From assembly GCA_037074765.1 (NCBI GenBank), contig JBAMDO010000476.1:1-14456 (forward strand): a stretch of 14,456 nucleotides of DNA, given 5' to 3'. This document shows, piece by piece, positions 9,801 to 14,456 of the stretch (position 1 is the first letter of the stretch; every line of letters begins with the position of its first letter). The DNA comes from Mansonella perstans (taxonomy: Eukaryota; Nematoda; Chromadorea; Rhabditida; Onchocercidae). Under the pieces are notes generated by a model. It did no database searches, was not told where the DNA came from, and saw only the letters and a list, made by a program, of their open reading frames with translations. A program made the position numbers and the translations under genes.

Positions 9801-12800
9801 ATTAGTATACTATGATAAAGGTAATGAAAGTAATTTAATCAAATTGACGTTTTAGCTAACTAAATTTTGTGGAAAATAATTTAATTGCAGTGTTGAAGCA
9901 TGCATTCTAAAATGCTCGATATGTCGTATATATTATCAAATATTAGCTGACTATATTAAATACAATTTAAATAAACATTTCATTTTCTATTACTTTTATA
10001 TTTATAAATTAAATAAGTAATAATCAAAAAAAAAACAGAGGAAATAAATTACGACATTTTTTTTTTTCATTTTATTATTAAGCATGACAATAAGCAAATG
10101 TAATTAAAGAAATTTATTTCATGTGTTTTTTTTTAATGAACATGTAGTGATTGATAATTCAGTCCAGGAAAATTTAAAAGGAAGTTAAAATGATCCCATA
10201 AAGTATACAATTAGCTTCATTGAGCTAATTTATCAAAGCAAATTACTGAAATATTTATTGCTAAACAAATTATGAATTTTTGGTATTTTTGAAAAATCTT
10301 TGAAAAAGATGAATGAGTTGATAAATGACATTAAACATTGAGTTATGATGCAAGTTAGCACTTTACTGTTAATGTCAATTAATGCTAAGTTCATTGACTG
10401 AAAAATAATGGTGATCCACTTTTGCGGAAAACTTTCAAAATAAAACTGGTAAAACTTGATTTGCTAAAATGAATTCAATTTAGATCCAATTTTCTTTTCA
10501 TTCACTTTTTTTTTTTTTTTGTAGATACCATAGGTCATACATATATCAAATAAGAAATGCTAGGAAATGTTTCAGTAGCAATGATATTGCAATAAAAAGT
10601 TTCAATACAATCATTATCAGAATGTGAAAAATGCTTTCGAAAAGAGTTTTACTAAATCTCTAAGCAACTATTTCTATTGTTGCAACAGAAACAAACAAAC
10701 TAATTTAGTCTTGGTATAAATGTATCCATTCATTGTCATGGCTACTAGTTTAATTAAAAAGAAAAAATGTATTTTTGACAATTCTTTAAAAATATGAAAT
10801 TCGTGAACTTGAAAATGAAATTTCATATATATAAGTATCATATGCATATATATGAATGTATATTTTTCATATTTTTAAGAATTGTCAAAAATACATTTTG
10901 CATTTAATTTAAAATTTAAATTCATGCATTTTGTGTTTACATATATGTGTACATGTATATGTCTATATTTTATGCAAATTTGAAATTTAAATTCATAAGT
11001 TTTATCTTTACATATATGCATATATATTGCATTTAAATTTCAAATTTAAATTCATGCGTTTTATCTTATGTTGTATTTTAAGCATCATATATATATATAT
11101 ATATTGCATTTAAATTAAAAATTTAAATTCTTACGTCTTATCTTTATTGATTCGTGATATCTTGAGAAATGGATCACATTTACCCAGAAAATCTTTCCTA
11201 TCCAATTTTGTTGCACTACAAACAAAATACACCGATTCTTGCCTTCCCTTGCTCATTTCTTCTGCTGCTACTATTAATGTACCATAGTTTTTTCCATCTT
11301 TGCTACAAAAATAAGTGATATAATTTTTGTAATAAAATTTTTGTGATAAAATTTAAAACGATAGAAATTATTATAATTTAAGGAATGTGAGAAAAAATTT
11401 TGAAAATTTGAAAAAAAAATTTTATTTAAATCTTACAACAATTTGACCGTTTTCTTGTTATATTTTGAACCAAGTATTTCGTGTAGCAAAAGTGTTGCTG
11501 AACCAATAGGGGTTTTCTCTTTACCTGGTCCTTTATCAAATCTAGAAAGTTCGTTTATATCTCCTTTAAACTCCTTTATGATATCTTTTGCAACAATTGA
11601 TAAATAAGAAATAAAAATTTAATAGTTCAGAAATTGAAATAATCTTTAAAATAATTTTGCTTTTTTTTTCAATTATGAATTAAAAAATTTTTTTTTTTGC
11701 AATAATTTTTTTGTTAAAAATTTTCGTTCAACAATTAACAATATATTTTTAAAACATCGCACGAATAAGTTAAACATATGTTAGTTATTTATTTAAGTGC
11801 AACAAATGAATATAGATTATTCGATTAAAAATTAATTAAAATAGTAATGTTAGCTAGCTAATTTTGCTGTTTGATTCAATAAATTTTTGTGTTTTCTGAA
11901 AAAAAGTGAAATTAAAATTAATAGCTACAATATTACTTAAAAGTAATTACATTATTATTATCAAAAATTGTTTGAAATAATTTTATTTTCATACAATTCA
12001 AAAAGTATTCGTTGTTGTTCCTCAAAAAAATATGCAATACGTATTTTTGTTGCCCAATCTGGATTCAAACAATTATTGATCACCTATAAATATAAAAAAT
12101 ATTAAGTGGATAAATTTGATAAAGTCTAGAATAAGATTGTGAATTTGATAAAGTCTAGAATTAAATGATAAATTTGGTAAAGTCTATGATTAAATGATAA
12201 ATTTGATGAAGCTTGGGAATAGATGATGAATGAAATTTAGAATAATAAATTTTACATCGCGTATTATTGATAGTCGTTGTTCAATTTCATTTGTATGAAA
12301 TGCAATTTCAATATTTTTATTTGTTGTATTCAAGTACTTAATTTTTAGCATATCTAATTGATGATATAATTTTTGTTAAAAACATTTGAACAATTATATA
12401 TAATCACAAAATGAAATCACGAAAAGAAAAGTTTAAATATAAACTTTTACTTCTGTTCGTCCAATTTCTTTCCACGTTCTACATCTTACTAATCCGGCAC
12501 TTGCTTCGCTCACAATACAAAATGGATCGCTGTAGGAATCTGTATCAACATCTTTGATATCTCTAAACGATTTATTTTTATTTTTTAAAAAAATATGTTT
12601 GTTTAGTTAGATTGAAAAAATCTTTTGAAATTTGACAGAATTAATCTCTATAATTTAAAAAAAAAATTCCAAAATGTTATTTCTTGTTTGCTTTAAAAAA
12701 TTTTTACACAGTAATTGATCAATTGCTAGAATTATTTATCAATAAAAAATTAAAATGAAAAATAAGTAAAACCGTGCTGATATTGTTAGTACAACATCGG

Positions 12801-12831
12801 AATATGGTCGTCCCTGATCTTCAATTTCCAT
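3791..12831 (-). CDS. Copine family protein (C2A-C2B-VWA), complete 15-exon gene
   Basis: This is a calcium-dependent phospholipid-binding protein that acts at the inner face of membranes. Exons (plus coordinates, 5' to 3' order): 12773-12831, 12451-12562, 11995-12083, 11437-11541, 11135-11302, 9300-9404, 9109-9150, 8928-8997, 7498-7613, 6968-7196, 6013-6246, 5570-5701, 4936-5034, 4527-4641, 3791-3888. All junctions are GT-AG and phase-consistent; the sum is 1773 nt, giving 590 residues plus TAA. Visible motifs are SDPF in C2A (about 31-34), CDPF (164-167) and DWDKDGNHD (221-229) in C2B, the copine MIDAS AIDFTKSN (297-304), YGFGARLP, AYRDAL, IITDGVIND (425-433), SIIIVGVG, and KRDIVQFV. Typical copines have about 530-580 residues, so the tail is slightly long. 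The closest known nematode relatives are NRA-1 and GEM-4; I cannot say which is the ortholog. The start is the first in-frame ATG after an upstream stop, so an extra 5' exon remains possible. Confidence 0.93.
3889..4526 (-). other. Copine intron 14
   Basis: 638 bp. It contains a less AT-rich patch at about 4000-4110 with a possible alternative terminal exon (4081-4103, acceptor CTACATGCCAG). Otherwise nothing is recognised. Confidence 0.7.
4527..4641 (-). CDS. Copine exon 14: C-terminal motif
   Basis: Residues 521-558. VPAQLTSYMKSKGIFP is the conserved copine end. An acidic and basic tail segment (DEERKASETERE) follows. Acceptor TTTTTTCAG. The donor TCAA|GTATGA is moderately good; reading through would add a hydrophobic stretch with no family support. 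Confidence 0.92.
4936..5034 (-). CDS. Copine exon 13: VWA end
   Basis: Residues 488-520. FVQLRQFLPPHR then KYRLAKEVLQE, the final copine helix before the C-terminal VPxQL motif. It is 99 nt, phase 0 at both ends, with a GTAAGA donor. Confidence 0.95.
5035..5569 (-). other. Copine intron 12
   Basis: 535 bp between exons 12 and 13. It carries the cytochrome-oxidase-like fragment at 5265-5465; the rest is AT-rich with no other signal. Confidence 0.7.
5265..5465 (-). pseudogene. Possible mitochondrial cox1 C-terminal fragment in intron
   Basis: The open frame reads MLQIISFLGSITTFIGFILF, then ADSVFNSR and a Pro-containing tail. The spacing from GS to the acidic residue and SR (22 residues after GS) equals that between GS and SKR in animal cytochrome c oxidase subunit I (human GSFIS to WEAFASKR). 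Upstream frames lack the YPDAY segment, and stops lie just before it, so only the end would be present. Codon bias does not look like GT-rich filarial mtDNA. Chance hydrophobic similarity is possible. Confidence 0.3.
5570..5701 (-). CDS. Copine exon 12: VWA strand and copine signature
   Basis: Residues 444-487. ASSLPLSIIIVGVG is followed by FGEMKVLDSD and YAKRDIVQ, matching the conserved copine VWA end. Phase 0 at both ends; donor CAG|GTAATT. Confidence 0.97.
5702..6012 (-). other. Copine intron 11
   Basis: 311 bp, AT-rich, containing a 29-31 bp tandem duplication at 5845-5904. Confidence 0.8.
5845..5904. repeat. Tandem duplication of about 30 bp
   Basis: Two adjacent copies start at 5845 (ACAATTAG) and 5874 (ACAATAATTAG), each ending GGTGATCTTATCA. 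Confidence 0.85.
6013..6246 (-). CDS. Copine exon 11: VWA core
   Basis: Residues 366-443. Contains NSPECIGIAGLLNAYRDAL, the GPTEFGPTLRH helix with MIDAS Thr (T397), and YSVLLIITDGVINDM with D428. The exon starts in phase 0 after a TTTAG acceptor and ends EEIVK at GTATTA. Confidence 0.97.
6247..6967 (-). other. Copine intron 10
   Basis: 721 bp of AT-rich sequence. No repeat or additional exon was recognised; the plus-strand open frame at 6648-6872 has no protein-like features. Confidence 0.75.
6968..7196 (-). CDS. Copine exon 10: VWA with MIDAS
   Basis: Residues 289-365. TELEFTVAIDFTKSN carries the metal-site D299, T301 and S303 (copine DxTxS form). It continues with YEIAIQAIAEICQHYN and LFYAYGFGARLPGDNR, and ends FHFPL at a GTATTT donor. 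The block reads into the following intron in the same frame for another 23 codons, so a naive ORF call would overrun it. Confidence 0.97.
7197..7497 (-). other. Copine intron 9
   Basis: 301 bp, AT-rich with homopolymer runs. Nothing else is visible. Confidence 0.8.
7498..7613 (-). CDS. Copine exon 9: basic linker into VWA
   Basis: Residues 251-288 plus two bases. The Lys-rich start LINQKKVKKSKKYVDSG is typical of copines just after C2B, followed by YTFLDFITGG, which leads into the VWA domain. The acceptor is a long T tract ending TTTTTAG. Confidence 0.95.
7614..8927 (-). other. Copine intron 8
   Basis: 1314 bp. About two thirds is the hairpin-forming minisatellite at 7905-8775; the flanks are ordinary AT-rich sequence. 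Confidence 0.85.
7905..8775. repeat. Degenerate 28-bp minisatellite with dyad units
   Basis: Roughly 30 copies of a unit near TTAGTATTGATAAAGAATTA plus ACACTATG. Many units have arms TAGTRTTGAT and ATTAAYACTA around a five-base AAAGA-type loop, giving a 10-bp hairpin with one G-T pair. Perfectly paired copies occur at 8186-8210, 8281-8305 and 8449-8473. Other copies hold A-C mismatches. A longer period of about 260 bp is also present. Confidence 0.92.
8928..8997 (-). CDS. Copine exon 8: end of C2B
   Basis: Residues 227-250. HDLVGSCRTTVNRLL completes the loop-3 DWDKDGNHD motif, with D229 as the last ligand. It ends VVVP at a GTTAGTA donor, phase 0. Confidence 0.95.
9109..9150 (-). CDS. Copine exon 7 (42 nt): C2B calcium loop 3
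   Basis: This short exon encodes EFLVECFDWDKDG with split codons at both ends. D221, D223 and D225 sit in loop 3. Acceptor TTTTTAG, donor GTAAGT. Its phase fits both neighbours exactly (CG|G and AA|T). Confidence 0.93.
9300..9404 (-). CDS. Copine exon 6: C2B middle
   Basis: Residues 178-212 plus two bases. It reads YRTRYHEQNLNPKWKPFEI, a textbook C2B segment, then HIDQLCYGDKD. A 1730-bp intron separates it from exon 5. The donor is CG|GTAAAC. Confidence 0.95.
9405..11134 (-). other. Copine intron 5
   Basis: 1730 bp, the largest intron. Its 5' part (10764-11134) has an inverted repeat and decayed copies of the exon 5 donor region; 9405-10763 is AT-rich with no feature recognised. Confidence 0.8.
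10764..10899. repeat. Long inverted repeat, arms of about 37 bp
   Basis: Left arm 10764-10800 begins AAAATGTATTTTTGACAATT; right arm 10862-10899 is nearly its reverse complement, differing by about one base plus an indel. The spacer of about 61 bp is rich in ATATAT and CATATG. It may be a small hairpin element or a transposon relic; no target duplication was confirmed. Confidence 0.88.
10900..11150. repeat. Diverged tandem repeat of about 60-76 bp reaching into exon 5
   Basis: The block ATTCATGCGTTTTATCTTT-like recurs at 10920, 10991, 11050 and 11127, each preceded by GCATTTAAATT and AAATTTAAA and separated by ATATAT runs. The copy at 11127 is the exon 5 end with its GTAAG donor; the others lack GTAAG. 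Confidence 0.85.
11135..11302 (-). CDS. Copine exon 5: C2A-C2B linker and C2B start
   Basis: Residues 122-177 plus two bases of T178. It reads GTLIVAAEEMS, then VYFVCSATKLDRKDFLGK with CDPFLKISR. D159 and D165 are the loop-1 ligands of C2B. The donor is GAC|GTAAG, inside a sequence that is repeated three more times in the following intron. Confidence 0.95.
11437..11541 (-). CDS. Copine exon 4: C2A end
   Basis: Residues 87-121. The acceptor TTTCTAG gives FDKGPGKEKTPIGSATLLL and then HEILGSKYNKKTVKLL. This is where C2 loop 3 normally carries D-x-D and HDFIG; here only D89 is clearly kept. The other acceptors I checked just upstream break the frame. Confidence 0.85.
11542..11994 (-). other. Copine intron 3
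   Basis: 453 bp of AT-rich sequence with T runs near 11660-11700. No feature recognised. Confidence 0.8.
11995..12083 (-). CDS. Copine exon 3: C2A middle
   Basis: Residues 58-86 plus two bases. VINNCLNPDW continues exon 2 to give the classic copine RTEVI-N-LNPDW signature, followed by YFFEEQQRILFEL. The donor is GTATGA. The direct exon 2 to exon 3 join reproduces the family sequence without an insert. Confidence 0.9.
12084..12450 (-). other. Copine intron 2
   Basis: 367 bp. Holds a four-copy repeat (12109-12230) and a possible in-frame cassette exon (12256-12336). Confidence 0.75.
12109..12230. repeat. Four-copy tandem repeat of about 30 bp
   Basis: Copies of ATAAATTTGATAAAGTCTAG followed by AATTAAATG start near 12109, 12140, 12168 and 12198, with increasing divergence toward the right. 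Confidence 0.88.
12451..12562 (-). CDS. Copine exon 2: C2A calcium loop 1
   Basis: Residues 20-57. It contains DVDTDSYSDPF, where D26 and D32 align with the two loop-1 calcium ligands of C2 domains. It ends WKEIGRTE, the typical copine beta strand, in phase 0 at a GTAAAAG donor. The acceptor is CGTTTAG. Confidence 0.9.
12773..12831 (-). CDS. Copine exon 1: start codon and first strand of C2A
   Basis: ATG occupies 12831-12829. The exon encodes about 19 residues ending VVLTISA and splits an Arg codon (CG|A) at a GTTTTAC donor. The frame stays open upstream through roughly 14 more codons to a TGA, so the Met is the only start candidate in this block. Only about 10 residues precede the first C2 beta strand, as in many copines. 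No clear TTTCAG trans-splice acceptor lies directly upstream. Confidence 0.7.
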
Positions 12832-12873
12832 CACACGACCACTTTGTTGCTTTTCACTCAAAAAATTAATTTT

Positions 12874-13012
12874 ATTAAATCATTATTACAATGATTGATT
12901 CATTTTTATCCATTATTAAATCATTATTACAATGACTGATTCATTTTTCATTCATTATTAAATCATTATTACAATGATTGATACACTTTTTTTTTTTAAA
13001 TCATTTCTACAA
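12874..13012. repeat. Three-copy repeat of about 42 bp in the copine 5' flank
   Basis: Copies start near 12874, 12914 and 12957 with the core AAATCATTATTACAATGATT then GATTCATTTTT; a partial fourth follows a T run. It begins only about 43 bp upstream of the proposed start codon, so it could sit in the promoter, the 5' leader or an upstream intron. Confidence 0.88.
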
Positions 13013-14232
13013 ATTATTGTAGCAGCACATAAATATTTCATGCTACCAAATTTATTAATAAACTTTAATTGACAAAATTTGAATGATAAGGTCCCAAAAA
13101 ATCATTTATATTTAATAATGAAAATTTTTGAAAACTTTTAATTTAGCTTTATTTTTATGAAAAATTCAGGAAATTTATAAATTGCTAAACAACATATGCA
13201 TTACTGGAACAAATAAAAGAAATAAATAATTCAGCAGAATTATTTAAAAAAAGAATGATTCAATGAATTAATCTTGATTTAATGTTAATTTAATGACTAT
13301 GATTTATAATTCATGATTTAATTGAATTGAAAAAGAAATTCAACAAAAAAAAATATTATAAGCCAATTACCAATTATCAAAATGTAATTAACAAAATTTG
13401 AATAACTTTTTTTTTTCCATTATAAAAAAGAACACTTTTTTGAATTTATGAGTGAGAAGTGTATGGATGATAATATCTTTGAATTATTCAGTTAAAATGT
13501 TTAAGCATTTTCATTTAACTTTTCATCTTTTATTTTTGCCATTTGCACTGATGATAGTTGTGAGAAAGTTTCAAGGAAATTATTGTTACTATGCTTCAGA
13601 ATGTAAATTTGATCAAATACATGAAAAGTTTTTTGTTGAAACAAGCATCCAATTAAAGTTTCTCTAATAGAACAAGCGCTTTTTGTTAGTTGAAAAAAGT
13701 TTCAAAAAGGGCAGAAATTTTAATCGAAAATGACGATTACGAAACTGATTGGGTTTTTTTTTCCTTCTTTTTTTAACTTTTTTATTTCAATTAAATTATT
13801 TATTTGTTTGTTTTATAAGATAATACAAATTGATATTTGTAATTTAAGATTAAAATTGAATAAAATATATTTTTACTTAGAAAAAGCAAATCCTATTTTT
13901 GAACAAATAGTTAAAATTTAAATGTATATCCCAAATGAATTTTAATGAATGAAATAAATTAAATATAATCGAGACATTTTTTTTTCCTTCTCAAATATTC
14001 TCCTACATACTTTTATTTATGTTTCTTTTTTGAAAAAAATTCTAATAATAATTTTATAAAATTTTGTTAGTTTTAAATTTTGGTGATAATTTTCTAAAAT
14101 TTGTTAGTTGTAAATTTTTTTTTTGTGCTTAAATAGAGAAATATTTTTGCATAAACTTAAATAAACTTATTCAAGCAACTAATTGTGCAGTGGTTAATGA
14201 AAAATCAATAATTCACATTTGGGAGTAAAAAT

Positions 14233-14284
14233 GTCAAAGCAACATAAATTTTTCTTCATTAAAGCAACATCAATTTTCCCTCAT
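14233..14284. repeat. Short tandem duplication
   Basis: AAAGCAACATAAATTTTTC and AAAGCAACATCAATTTTCC lie side by side, each followed by TCAT. Confidence 0.7.
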
Positions 14285-14456
14285 CATATAACTCAAAAAA
14301 TTTTGGAAACATAAAAAAATGTCATACGCACTGAGATGAGACTTGTCCAATTCAAATAAAAAAAATGATTGATGTTTTTAAAATATTAGCATAACATCAG
14401 CATCAATTCAATGCAGTGCAATCAATTTATAAATACTAAATTGATGAGGCATTAAT

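Larger units (their letters stand above)
12832..14456. other. Copine 5' flank, no other gene recognised
   Basis: AT-rich. After the 42-bp repeats I see no convincing exon. The plus-strand open frames at 13452-13667 and 13730-13921 look like chance, being low complexity and Phe/Ile/Lys rich. No SL-type or snRNA gene and no clear TATA-promoter arrangement was found. Confidence 0.5.

Noticed and set aside
13490..13665. Minus-strand open block reading ETLIGCLFQQKTF to a TAA
   Set aside because: It follows a TTAG acceptor but ends in a stop, has no donor toward copine exon 1 and no recognised similarity.

Overview
The window looks like AT-rich nuclear DNA of a nematode, most likely a parasitic (clade III or filarial-type) species. 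The evidence is short exons of 42-234 bp split by AT-rich introns of 0.1-1.7 kb, acceptors of the TTTTCAG/TTTTTAG type, many simple repeats, and a gene whose protein reads as an animal copine. No bacterial operon, rRNA, tRNA or CRISPR array is visible. The species is inferred and not proven.

The dominant feature is one split gene on the minus strand from 12831 (proposed ATG) to 3791 (TAA). I assembled 15 coding exons whose splice phases all agree. They total 1773 nt and encode 590 residues. The protein is a complete copine: C2A (about 10-120), C2B (about 128-250), a short basic linker, and a copine-type von Willebrand A domain (about 290-515), then an unusual charged tail. Copines bind phospholipid membranes in response to calcium through the C2 domains and recruit partners through the VWA domain. 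In C. elegans the relatives NRA-1 and GEM-4 act on nicotinic receptor and GON-2 TRPM channel function. The C2B calcium ligands are intact here, while C2A appears to have lost loop-3 acidic residues.

The introns carry most of the other structure. Intron 8 (7614-8927) holds an array of about 30 degenerate 28-bp units, many of which can fold as 10-bp hairpins with compensating changes, plus a higher-order repeat of about 260 bp. Intron 5 (9405-11134) holds a long inverted repeat and three decayed copies of the exon-5 donor-site sequence. Intron 12 holds a fragment resembling the C-terminal end of mitochondrial cytochrome oxidase subunit I.

To the left, 346-2494 on the plus strand contains three candidate exons in consistent phase, which may be the 3' end of an unidentified Ser/Asn-rich protein gene converging on the copine gene. 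Between and within these lie two small minus-strand reading frames of higher GC (2079-2278 and 2672-2779), microsatellites and short tandem duplications. The right end (12832-14456) is the copine 5' flank, with a three-copy repeat of about 42 bp next to the first exon and nothing else recognised.
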